Shown here: piece after piece, positions 1 to 7,626 of the stretch
Layout of the letters: the number at the start of each line of letters is the position of its first letter
Numbering within the stretch: position 1 is the stretch's first letter
Assembly (NCBI GenBank): GCA_965248735.1
Contig: OZ252146.1
Span: 930,001 to 994,000, forward strand
Direction of reading: 5' to 3'
DNA: 64,000 bases
DNA from: Aldehydirespirator sp965248735
GTDB taxonomy: Bacteria; Actinomycetota; Acidimicrobiia; Acidimicrobiales; Aldehydirespiratoraceae
Position numbers and translations under genes: made by a program
Notes under the pieces: generated by a model
The model's database searches: none
What the model was told of the DNA's origin: nothing
The model's input: the letters and a program-made list of their open reading frames with translations, nothing else

Positions 1-579
1 CGGCTCGCCGACGGCACCACCGTCGAGACGGAGTACATGGAGCACGACGACTCCCTCCCGCTGTACCGAGACTCCGACCTTGTCGCCGTGGAGCTGCCCT
101 ATGCGGGCGAGCAGCTCAGCCTCGTGATCATCCAACCGACCGACCTCGCCGCGTTCGAACGGGACATGTCAGCCGGGCAGCTCCTCAAGATCGCAGACAG
201 ACTGCGAGACCACGACATCCACCTCACGGCACCGATCTGGTCCACCAAGACCGAAGTCGACGCTCTGGACCCGCTCCACCGGCTGGGACTCCCCCAAACC
301 TACGACTTCGGCACCATGGTTGATCCCGCCGCGCTGCTCCAGTTCGGGGGAGACGAACTCACCATCGACGAGATACGGCACGTCGCCCGCATCGAGGTGG
401 ACGAGACGGGGACGACAGCCGCCGCGTCCACCTCCATCGGCATTGGGGTGACAAGCCTGCCGGTCATCGAGGAGGTGAACATCGACAGCCCATTCCTCTA
501 CTTCATCCGCGACCGTGTGTCGGGCGCCGTCCTGTTCATCGGACACGTCGCCGACCCGTCCATGCAGGCGAACCAGTGA
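1..579 (+). CDS. Serpin (protease inhibitor family I4), 3' part only
   Basis: The reading frame is open from the first base, so the 5' end lies outside the window; about 192 residues are visible. The visible part matches the C-terminal half of serpins: the ELPY strand (VAVELPYAGEQLSLVII), the reactive-loop hinge EVDETGTTAAASTS with small residues at P12-P9 as in inhibitory serpins, and the closing SPFLYFIRDRVSGAVLFIGHV strand. Inhibitory serpins trap serine or cysteine proteases by inserting this loop into a beta sheet. By simple alignment the scissile bond falls in the following GIGVTSLP stretch, but the exact P1 is uncertain. No signal peptide can be judged because the N-terminus is missing. 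The next gene starts 31 bases downstream. Confidence 0.88.
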   Translation, partial: RLADGTTVETEYMEHDDSLPLYRDSDLVAVELPYAGEQLSLVIIQPTDLAAFERDMSAGQLLKIADRLRDHDIHLTAPIWSTKTEVDALDPLHRLGLPQTYDFGTMVDPAALLQFGGDELTIDEIRHVARIEVDETGTTAAASTSIGIGVTSLPVIEEVNIDSPFLYFIRDRVSGAVLFIGHVADPSMQANQ

Positions 580-610
580 GCGGACGCATCCGAAGGGACA
601 GGAGGCAGCG

Positions 611-1573
611 ATGATCAGCATCAACCGCGAGGCCATGAAGACGGTGCGGCTCATCCTTGACGAGGCCGACGCGCTGGGCGTGGCCGTGGACAGGCTCGAC
701 AACGGCACCACCGTCATCGACATGGGGCTTCAAGCCAAAGGGGGCTGGAGGGCCGCCCAGCTCTACACCCTTGCCAGCCTCGGCGGGCTCGGCATCGTCA
801 GCTACGAGCCCTTCGAACTGGCGGGCCGGATGCTCACCGCGGTGCGGGTGATGATCGACCACCCCATCGAGGCTTGCGTGGCGTCGCAGATCGCCGGGTG
901 GCGATTGCAGGCCCCCGGCACCGAGCACGCCGCCATCCTGGCCGGGCCGGGCCGGGCGCTGAACCGCGACACCCTCGACCACTACTTCGAGTGGATCGAC
1001 TACCGCGACGACCACCACGAGGCGGTGGTGGCCATCCAGACCTCCGAGCCGGTGCCGGCGGCGATGGCCGACATGATCGCGTTGGCGTGCCGGATCGATC
1101 CCGCCGACCTGTATGTCCTGTTCGCCCCCAACCGCAGCCTGGTGACCGCGGTGCAGGTGGCCGCTCGCATCGTCGAGCAGTCCCTCCACCGGCTGGCCGA
1201 GGAGGGCATGGACCTGCGGGGACTGCGCTACGCGTACGGCTTGGGGGTAGTGCCGCCCCTGGTCGACGACGACCTGATCTCGATGGGCCGCATCAACGAC
1301 AGCCTGCTGTACGGCGGCATCTCCAACGTCACCGTCGAGGCCGACGACGCGCAGTGCGCCGAGATCGTCGATCGGGTGGTGTCGGCGACCTGCTCCGCCT
1401 ACGGGCGCCCCTTCATCGAGATCTACGAGGACGCCGGGCGGGACTTCTACGAGATCCCCATCGAGCTGCACTCCCCGGCCGAGATCCATCTCACCAACCT
1501 GGCCAGCGGACGCACCTTCAGCGCCGGACGCATCAACACCGAGGTGCTGACCGCCTCGTTCTTCTTGAGTTAG
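611..1573 (+). CDS. mch: Methenyltetrahydromethanopterin cyclohydrolase
   Basis: Predicted to interconvert 5,10-methenyl-H4MPT and 5-formyl-H4MPT in the cytoplasm, a step of H4MPT-linked C1 oxidation or reduction. The 320-residue length is that of the family. Family landmarks run along the whole protein: INREAM near the N-terminus, RLDNGTTVIDMG, the segment IEACVASQIAGWRL, a GPGRAL motif, INDSLLYGG, and GRPFIEIYEDAG near the C-terminus. The ATG at 611 was chosen because it follows a GGAGG element and matches the usual family start; longer upstream frames overlap the serpin. No other classical H4MPT gene (fae, mtdB, fhc) lies nearby, but the gene two downstream is Mer-like. mch is unexpected in an actinobacterium. 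Confidence 0.93.
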   Translation: MISINREAMKTVRLILDEADALGVAVDRLDNGTTVIDMGLQAKGGWRAAQLYTLASLGGLGIVSYEPFELAGRMLTAVRVMIDHPIEACVASQIAGWRLQAPGTEHAAILAGPGRALNRDTLDHYFEWIDYRDDHHEAVVAIQTSEPVPAAMADMIALACRIDPADLYVLFAPNRSLVTAVQVAARIVEQSLHRLAEEGMDLRGLRYAYGLGVVPPLVDDDLISMGRINDSLLYGGISNVTVEADDAQCAEIVDRVVSATCSAYGRPFIEIYEDAGRDFYEIPIELHSPAEIHLTNLASGRTFSAGRINTEVLTASFFLS

Positions 1574-1727
1574 CGCGGATGCATGCCAACTCATCGCGAT
1601 ACGACGTTGTCTCTCCCGCTCTTGTTCGCTGCGCTCACGGGCCGCTCGGGCCACGGCCTCGCTCGGCGCCTCGCGAACATCCTGATGACTCGTTCCCCGT
1701 CCGCTCGGCCTCTTGGATGAGCTGCCG

Positions 1728-2453
1728 ATGACCGGCCCCCAGAGCGCACCCGTGGCCATCGTCACCGGCGGTGGATCGGGCATCGGCCGAGCCTGCGCCG
1801 CCGCCCTTTCGGCTCGGGGCATGCACTGCGTGCTGGTGGGTCGCCGGCGGGACCGGCTCGAGGCCGCCGCGGCGGCACTGGACGACCCGGCGACCGTTCT
1901 GGCCGCCGACCTGACCGTGGCCGGCGAACCCGAGCGGATCGTCTCCGAGACGGTGACCGCCCACGACCGGATCGATGTGATCGTCCACAGCGCAGGCACC
2001 TTCGAGAAGGCTGCCGCGCCCGAGGTCACCCCGGACCACTGGCAGCACGTCATCGACGTCAACCTGAGCGCGGTCATGGCGCTTACCAGTGCCGGTTGGG
2101 GGCCGCTGGCCGCGTCAGGCGGGCAGATCGTCCTGATCAGCAGCATCGCGGCGGTGCAGGCCTTCGAGGGCAACGCCGCCTATGCCGCATCCAAGGGCGG
2201 GCTGAACGCCCTGGGCGAGGTACTGCGGCTGGAGGGACGGGACTGTGGCATCAGGGTGATCACCGTGTGCCCCGCGCAGATCGACACCGAGCTGTGGGAT
2301 CAGAAGGCGCCCGACCACGTTCGCGAGCGCATGATGCCCGCTGACGGCGTGGGCGAGCTGGTGGCCGACCTGGTCGGAACCGACCGCCGCATCGACATCG
2401 CTCCTGTCGTCATCCGTCCAGTGCACGACCCCTGGCAGGACCCGCAGCCGTGA
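1728..2453 (+). CDS. Short-chain dehydrogenase/reductase
   Basis: A classical SDR of 241 residues: the cofactor motif TGGGSGIGR lies close to the N-terminus, the catalytic serine in LISSIA, and the Tyr-Lys pair in YAASKGG. The conserved VCPAQIDT segment follows. NAD(P)-linked alcohol/ketone oxidoreductase chemistry is expected but the substrate is unknown. It sits between mch and a Mer-like gene, so a role in the same C1 branch is possible but nothing in the sequence shows it; known methylene-H4MPT dehydrogenases are not SDRs. A TTG at 1713 would add five residues; neither start has a strong ribosome site. Confidence 0.85.
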   Translation: MTGPQSAPVAIVTGGGSGIGRACAAALSARGMHCVLVGRRRDRLEAAAAALDDPATVLAADLTVAGEPERIVSETVTAHDRIDVIVHSAGTFEKAAAPEVTPDHWQHVIDVNLSAVMALTSAGWGPLAASGGQIVLISSIAAVQAFEGNAAYAASKGGLNALGEVLRLEGRDCGIRVITVCPAQIDTELWDQKAPDHVRERMMPADGVGELVADLVGTDRRIDIAPVVIRPVHDPWQDPQP

Positions 2454-2502
2454 GTAGCCCTACGTCAACCTCGCCTGAAATCTGCGTCGGTATTGCTCAC
2501 AT

Positions 2503-3552
2503 ATGACGGGTTTCTCTACTGATTTCGGCCGAGTCGACGGTGCAGCCGTGAGCGGCGAGCGCATCGCCCTGGGCCTGCAGATCGTCCCGACCATGGACTC
2601 GGCCGAGCTGGTCGAGACGATCGTGCTGGCCGAGGAGCTCGGATACTCCTACTGCATGGTGGCCGACGAAGGCCTGATGCTCGACGTGTACGCAGTGCTG
2701 GGCGCGGCGGCCCGGGCCACCAGCACCATCGGGCTGGGAGCGGTCACCAACCCCTACACCCGTCACCCGGCGGCCACTGCGGCCGCGATCGCCACCATCG
2801 ACGAGATGAGCGGGGGCCGAGCCTTCGTGACCCTGGTGGCGGGAGGCACCATGGTGCTGCACCCGATGGGGCTCGAGAGATCCGCGCCGCTGGCGCTGAT
2901 GGCCGACACCATCGAATCGCTGCGCCTGCTCTGGCGGGGCGAGCCGGTGACCTGGCAGGGACGGCGACTCTCGCTGGAGGGTGCCCAGCTGACCACCGGC
3001 ACCCACTCGATCCCGGTGTGGGTCGCGGCCCGAGGCGAGAAGATGCTGGCCCTGGCCGGCACCCACGCCGACGGCTTGGTGCTTATGGTCAAGTCCGATC
3101 TCGGCGACGCATTCGGCATCGCCGACCAGGCACGGCAAGCGACGGGGGCCGAGCCCGGAGCGGAGCAGGCCCGTTCCCCGCTCATGCGGGTCTACCTCGA
3201 CCGGCTGGCGTACAAGCCCGAGATGATCGAGGAGGCCAAGCACCTATACGGCTACGCCATCATGGACAGCCCAACCCGGATCCTCAAGAACCTCGGCCTC
3301 GGCGACGCTGAGATCGCCGGCCTGAAGCACGCCTTCACCCAGGGCGGCCCCGAAGCGGTAGGCCAGCTCGTGACCGACGAGCTGGTGGCTTCATACCAGA
3401 TCGCGGGCACACCCACCGAGTGCCGCAGCCAGCTCCAGCACCTGATAGGCGCGCACGGCCTCGACGCGTTCTTCGTGAACATCATCTCGCCCGGCCTAGC
3501 CGCCAACCACGATCTGCTGAGCGAGGTCGTCTCCATCGCCAGCGGCCGCTAG
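2503..3552 (+). CDS. LLM-class F420-dependent oxidoreductase, Mer-like (candidate methylene-H4MPT reductase)
   Basis: A luciferase-like monooxygenase fold protein of 349 residues. Two stretches closely resemble archaeal methylene-H4MPT reductase (Mer): AVTNPYTRHPAATAAAIATI followed by SGGRA, and PVWVAARGEKMLALAGTHAD. Mer uses reduced F420 to convert methylene- to methyl-H4MPT. With mch 0.9 kb upstream, a C1 role is attractive, but actinobacteria carry many F420-linked LLM paralogues with other substrates, so the exact reaction is inferred. The first 15 residues look nonconserved; a GTG at 2548 is an alternative start that would align better with Mer. It runs in the same direction as the mch and SDR genes. 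Confidence 0.7.
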   Translation: MTGFSTDFGRVDGAAVSGERIALGLQIVPTMDSAELVETIVLAEELGYSYCMVADEGLMLDVYAVLGAAARATSTIGLGAVTNPYTRHPAATAAAIATIDEMSGGRAFVTLVAGGTMVLHPMGLERSAPLALMADTIESLRLLWRGEPVTWQGRRLSLEGAQLTTGTHSIPVWVAARGEKMLALAGTHADGLVLMVKSDLGDAFGIADQARQATGAEPGAEQARSPLMRVYLDRLAYKPEMIEEAKHLYGYAIMDSPTRILKNLGLGDAEIAGLKHAFTQGGPEAVGQLVTDELVASYQIAGTPTECRSQLQHLIGAHGLDAFFVNIISPGLAANHDLLSEVVSIASGR

Positions 3553-3682
3553 CACACCCATTTCGGGAGCGTCGAGCATGACACCTTTCCCATCGCCGCG
3601 ACAGGCTGTTAGGCGATGAATACTGCGTCCAGACGCACGACTCGGGCCGCGTGCCGACGTCATCGGCGCGGGCGCCCGGCCT

Positions 3683-4792
3683 CTAGATGAGTAGTTCCAA
3701 GGGGTGTGGGCGGGGGTCGGCCACGGGGGTGGTTGAGGGGGGTCGAGAAGCACCGGCGGTGGCTTGTGGTTGCCGGTGTGTGGGCGGGGGTCCGCCGCGG
3801 GGCGGTTGAGGGTGTCCAAGATCTGGGGTGTCAACAAACCCCGATCTTGGAGGATCTCGGCATGAACCCAGACTTGGACACCCTCGCGACTGCACTGTAT
3901 GTGACGATCGACGATCTGTTGGCGGCGCATCCTGAGTGGGCGCCGCCGCGGCCCGCGGCGGGGATCGCGCCGAAGCTGTCCGACGCGGAGCTTGTGACGT
4001 TGGCGGTGCTGCAGGCGCTGCTGGGTTTCAGCTCTGAGGCCCGCTTCATCCGCTATGCCAAGGCGCACCTGAGGCCGTGGTTCGCCTATCTGCCTGAGCG
4101 GCCCGGCTACAACAAGCGCCTGCGCCGCAGCGGCGAGCTGATGCAGCACGTGATGGGCAGCCTCGCGCGCGGCTGCGCGTGCTACCACGACGACGTCTGG
4201 ATTGTGGACTCCACCCCCGTCGAGTGCGGCCGCAGCCGCGAGACCGCCAAGCGCTCCGACCTCGCCGGATGGGCCACCTACGGCTACTGCGCCTCGCACT
4301 CGAGGTTCTTTTGGGGCTTGCGCCTGCACCTGATCGCGACCCCGTCGGGGCTGCCGATCGCCTGCGCGCTCACCGCCGCGACCGCCGACGAGCGCGACAC
4401 GTGCCTGGACATGATCGCCCGCGCCGGGATCGCCCGAGCGGGCCAGACCCTCATCGCAGACAAGGGCTACCGCAGCGCCGGCTTCGAGCAGCAGCTCAAC
4501 GCCGCGGGCATCGCCTTGGTCCGCCCCGCCACCAACTCAGAGCCGCCGCGAAGCGGCCGGCAGTTCCTCAAGCCGCTGCGCCAGACCATCGAGTCGATCA
4601 ACCAGACCCTCAAGGCCCAACTCGGCCTCGAACGCCACGGAGGCCGCACACGACCAGGCGTCGCCGCGCGAGTGCTGCAACGACTCCTCGCGCTCACCGC
4701 CGCCATCTGGCACAACCAGACCACCCAACAACCAGGCCCTGTCCGCTCCCTCATCGCCTATGACCACTGACCCCTTGGAACTACTCATCTAG
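3683..4792. mobile_element. Complete IS982-type insertion sequence with CTAG target duplication
   Basis: A perfect 18-bp inverted repeat (ATGAGTAGTTCCAAGGGG at 3687-3704 and its complement at 4771-4788) bounds a 1102-bp element with one transposase gene. CTAG flanks both sides (3683-3686 and 4789-4792). Because CTAG is its own complement, these four bases can be read either as a 4-bp target duplication or as an extension of the inverted repeats. The element looks intact and potentially active: full-length transposase, perfect ends. It lies between the Mer-like gene and a gene fragment whose stop codon (TAG) is part of the target site. Confidence 0.92.
3862..4770 (+). CDS. IS982-family transposase
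   Basis: DDE transposase of 302 residues, spanning nearly all of the insertion sequence. Conserved segments of the actinobacterial IS982 group are present: KLSDAELVTLAVLQALLGF, the first Asp in WIVDSTPVECGRS, CASHSRFFWGLRLHL, the second Asp in LIADKGY, and the Glu in ESINQTLKAQLGLERHGGR. The ATG at 3862 is preceded by GGAGG at good spacing; the longer upstream frame would run through the left terminal repeat. Family assignment is by recalled similarity; IS5-type targets (YTAR) would also fit the CTAG site, so the family name is slightly uncertain while the transposase call is not. Confidence 0.92.
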   Translation: MNPDLDTLATALYVTIDDLLAAHPEWAPPRPAAGIAPKLSDAELVTLAVLQALLGFSSEARFIRYAKAHLRPWFAYLPERPGYNKRLRRSGELMQHVMGSLARGCACYHDDVWIVDSTPVECGRSRETAKRSDLAGWATYGYCASHSRFFWGLRLHLIATPSGLPIACALTAATADERDTCLDMIARAGIARAGQTLIADKGYRSAGFEQQLNAAGIALVRPATNSEPPRSGRQFLKPLRQTIESINQTLKAQLGLERHGGRTRPGVAARVLQRLLALTAAIWHNQTTQQPGPVRSLIAYDH

Positions 4793-5080
4793 GTGTCGAT
4801 CAGTCGCTCGGGCAGGTAGTCGCTGTGGGGATACGCCATCTCAACGTAGAGCCGCTCGGCCTTGTCGATCAGATCGGCCGCACCATACAACCCGAGCGCT
4901 CGATCAGTGGACGACCTAGACAGACCAAGGCCGAGGTGGTCGCGCAGCACCGCGTCGAGGGCCGCATAGCTGAGGGTGGCCGCTCCCACGGTGTCGAGCC
5001 AGAAGCCGAGATGGAAGCAGGTACCGTCACGCCGGTGGGCCCCACGGCGTTCCCAGAACCTACTTGGCTGACGCGGACGA
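4789..5080 (-). pseudogene. C-terminal gene fragment next to the insertion sequence
   Basis: A minus-strand frame of about 96 codons is open from an upstream TGA (5089-5091) to a TAG at 4791-4789. Only its second part (from a GTG at 4989, 66 residues) has a start codon. Composition looks genuinely coding (DGTCFHLGFWLDTVGAA, DLIDKAERLYVEMAYPHSD), but I do not recognise the family. The stop codon lies in the CTAG target of the insertion sequence and would also be formed without it, so the transposon did not truncate the protein. The missing 5' part and the abrupt change to lower-GC DNA just upstream suggest a decayed gene left by acquisition of the neighbouring island. Confidence 0.4.
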
Positions 5081-5121
5081 ACTAGCGATCAGCGCCAAGT
5101 GAATGCGATTGTACGCGGCTC

Positions 5122-5739
5122 CTATTTAAAGAGCGTATCAAGCCAACTAGTGAGACTCCTCGCAAGAGGGACCGCAGGATTGAAGTAGCCTTGAGTCCTT
5201 CCTACCGCAGCACCCATAGGAAGTAGATCAGGTTGGCCTGCAAGCCACGCGTGGATTTCAGCCTTACTTCTATTTTTTGGCTTCAGGGTCTGGGGAATAT
5301 TGCTAATGAAGGTTTGAACATGTGGCCAGACAGGATCGTTGCCTGGAATCATCACCTTCAGAAAGTCCTCAAGTTCACCATTATTCGTGTTGTCAGGCAT
5401 CAGCCACACACCCGCCCTCAAGTAACCCGAGATTATCGCTCCATCTCGAACTGGTTGAGCGGGTAATTCTACATCAACCTTTCGGAATGCTCTAAGGATG
5501 TCCTGCCAGCGACTAGTGATTGAAGCGTTCGCATCTGCTAAGACACCCACGGCAGTCTGATTAGGTTCTTTCATCACAACAGGGATGCTACTCAGAAGTG
5601 TAGAAATGTTGCCCATAGGCCTTATTTCGAACCTCATGGCAAAACCAGCAGCTCGCCACAAGTTGTCAATGACGTACGCGTCATTATCTCCTTCGACGAG
5701 CAAGACGTGGTTAGGATGCCTCCCGCTCCGATACGCCAC
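5122..5739 (-). CDS. DUF3226 (TOPRIM-like) protein, partner of the upstream ATPase
   Basis: A 205-residue protein of the DUF3226 type, a TOPRIM-related fold. Visible landmarks are the N-terminal HVLLVEGDNDAYVI with the TOPRIM glutamate, VGVLADANASITSRWQDI containing the acidic Asp pair region, and GVWLMPDNTNNGELEDFL, typical of DUF3226. TOPRIM proteins cut or join nucleic acids. It starts 7 bases after the stop of an AAA ATPase, so the two are almost certainly one operon. This ATPase plus TOPRIM arrangement parallels OLD-family and PARIS-type (AriA/AriB) anti-phage systems. The pair has clearly lower GC and different codon use from its neighbours, consistent with horizontal acquisition. Nuclease activity is inferred. 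Confidence 0.8.
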   Translation of the reverse strand: MAYRSGRHPNHVLLVEGDNDAYVIDNLWRAAGFAMRFEIRPMGNISTLLSSIPVVMKEPNQTAVGVLADANASITSRWQDILRAFRKVDVELPAQPVRDGAIISGYLRAGVWLMPDNTNNGELEDFLKVMIPGNDPVWPHVQTFISNIPQTLKPKNRSKAEIHAWLAGQPDLLPMGAAVGRTQGYFNPAVPLARSLTSWLDTLFK

Positions 5740-5746
5740 CTAGTCG

Positions 5747-6925
5747 TTACCTGACTTCGATTCCGTGCGCGGCAGCTACCTCGAGTTCTTCTTCGGAGTA
5801 TTCAACGGCACGCAGACCGTCACCATCGCGTTCCAAACGAACTACCACTCCCTCGGCGCTCTCATTCTCGCTCGCAGCAGCGCTAAAGCCGACAATGCAA
5901 TCCCAGCTGTGTGTGGTGGCCACAACCTGCACATTGTGCTCCTGCGAGGCGCGAAGAACCAATCTCCAGAATTCGGTTTGGAGATCATGGTGAATGCCGT
6001 TCTCAGCTTCATCGATGAGAAGGAACCCATCGGCAGCATTTACAAGTGTCACGGCTACGCCGAACAGGCGAGCTGCACCGTCACCGAGACTTCGCAAGGG
6101 AACTCGCTGACCTGTCGCCAGCTTGACGACGACCCGGCGGCGATAGTATCTGCCCGCTCCGGGCACAATCGCTACACCCTCTATTCCGAGGTTCGTCGCG
6201 AGCCCGAGGGCGCTTAGCGCCAGCGGCTCACTCGGAGTCAACGCGATAGCGCCCCAAAGTGCATCCAACTCTTCGTTGCGGAGCAGCCCCGGACCCAGCA
6301 AATGACAGTTTACCGGTTCCGCGCTATTGTCCCCAGAGAATCCGCGTCTAACTCTCGATCCCTTCCGAAACAGTGGGCTTCGTGTAGAAAACTCTGCACT
6401 AAACACGGGCCAATAGTCTTCGTACTCACCGAACGACACTCGCAGAACTGGACTGTCAGGAATTGTCATGGCTTGATGAAGTTTCGATATACGCTCGACA
6501 AGCTGCTCATCCACAGCCATTACTTCGACACAAAGCCTAGACCTACTGTCTCCGTTAGATCCCACAGAGAATGCGGATCCGAAACTAGGTGCTCTGCCAT
6601 AGAACAATGCCTCGAAGTCCAGATTATCCGTATCGTTGACATCCTCACGCTGCTGCGCGACTTCCTCACTTCGTTCGAGCATCGCCGTCAAAGTGGACAC
6701 ATGGCCTCGGTCAGCGAAGATCTGGATCGCATCGAGCACGGTAGTCTTGCCCACGCCGTTACGGCCTGCCAAGAGCGTTACGCGACCCAGCCGGCTGAAC
6801 TCCAAGTGATCTATACCGCGGAAACCGTCGATGGACAGTGACGGCAAGTGCAGAGGGGCACCGTCGGTTCGATCAGGTCGATCGGGCACGCTCATTCGAT
6901 CACTTAGGTCATCCATCATCAGCAT
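5747..6925 (-). CDS. AAA-family ATPase (OLD/AriA-like), candidate defence sensor
   Basis: ABC/SMC-type AAA ATPase of about 392 residues: Walker A GRNGVGKTT within LSIDGFRGIDHLEF...LLAGRNG, a signature-like SLGDGAARLF, Walker B FLLIDEAENGIHH, and the switch histidine in VVATTHSW. This layout is that of the AAA15/AAA21 ATPases that pair with TOPRIM nucleases. Several in-frame starts exist (6973, 6925, 6919, 6916, 6895); none has a convincing ribosome site, and 6925 is a compromise. It forms a two-gene unit with the DUF3226 gene downstream. The low GC island it sits in borders an insertion sequence on one side and gene-poor DNA on the other. Defence function is inference from architecture. Confidence 0.82.
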   Translation of the reverse strand: MLMMDDLSDRMSVPDRPDRTDGAPLHLPSLSIDGFRGIDHLEFSRLGRVTLLAGRNGVGKTTVLDAIQIFADRGHVSTLTAMLERSEEVAQQREDVNDTDNLDFEALFYGRAPSFGSAFSVGSNGDSRSRLCVEVMAVDEQLVERISKLHQAMTIPDSPVLRVSFGEYEDYWPVFSAEFSTRSPLFRKGSRVRRGFSGDNSAEPVNCHLLGPGLLRNEELDALWGAIALTPSEPLALSALGLATNLGIEGVAIVPGAGRYYRRRVVVKLATGQRVPLRSLGDGAARLFGVAVTLVNAADGFLLIDEAENGIHHDLQTEFWRLVLRASQEHNVQVVATTHSWDCIVGFSAAASENESAEGVVVRLERDGDGLRAVEYSEEELEVAAAHGIEVR

Positions 6926-7626
6926 TCTAGTGGTATCTCGCGGCCTTGACGGATCACGGTGGCAGATCGGCAAGCCACCGAACCCCAGAACGGCCCAAGG
7001 GGTCCAGCTCGGACAAGTCGGGTGGCGGATCTCAGCCAGTCACGGGAGATGGTCACATGCCGCAAGCCCAGCGACGAGCGCGCCGCACGCGATTGGGCTC
7101 TAGTCGCCGCAATGACGGCGGATCCGGTAGTCGTGCCCAACCCTGCCGCCGCTGGACGTAGATCGCGTCGGGATCATACGGCAGGACGCTGACCGTGCTC
7201 GACATGGTCTGCGTCTCCCCCAAGGCCGCAGTCAGCTGTGCCTTGACCATCACTTCCAGGCAGTGGTCGCGGCGTGCTCCAGAGCGCTTCCCATCAGGTC
7301 CGTGAGCGAGATGATGCTGTAAACGACCAAGTGGAACAGCGGCCCGCGCCGGTGTCACAGTACCAGCGTCCCCAGATCGATCCCGACCACCCGTACGGGC
7401 GCCCTAGCGGTGAACACCGTCCCGATCTCGCTGTCGTTGACGACCCGTTTCACAACGCCTGGTGGGTGTCCTTCCTTCGGGGCCGTGTCTTGTCGACGAG
7501 CCATCGGCCATCGACATCCCTGTCACAAGGTTCGGAGCGACAACACCCACCCTGGATTGAGGAGGGATTGTATACAGCGCCTCTGGCCCTCCACCACCAA
7601 GACCGGCGCTGATGCTCTCCTGGGGA
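6926..7626. other. About 700 bases without a supportable gene
   Basis: Several overlapping open frames of 60-112 codons exist on both strands here, but none has a recognisable motif, a ribosome site, or a composition better than its antisense neighbour. A TTGTATACAG palindrome-like site occurs at 7569-7578. The stretch looks like a decayed boundary between the lower-GC ATPase/DUF3226 island and the esterase gene. Confidence 0.5.

Noticed and set aside
536..2173. Long minus-strand open frame opposite mch and the SDR
   Set aside because: Antisense shadow of two well-supported genes; composition and lack of motifs are typical of high-GC antisense frames.
7053..7612. Small genes in the 7.0-7.6 kb gap
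   Set aside because: Frames on both strands overlap, none has a ribosome site, recognisable motif or coding-like composition.
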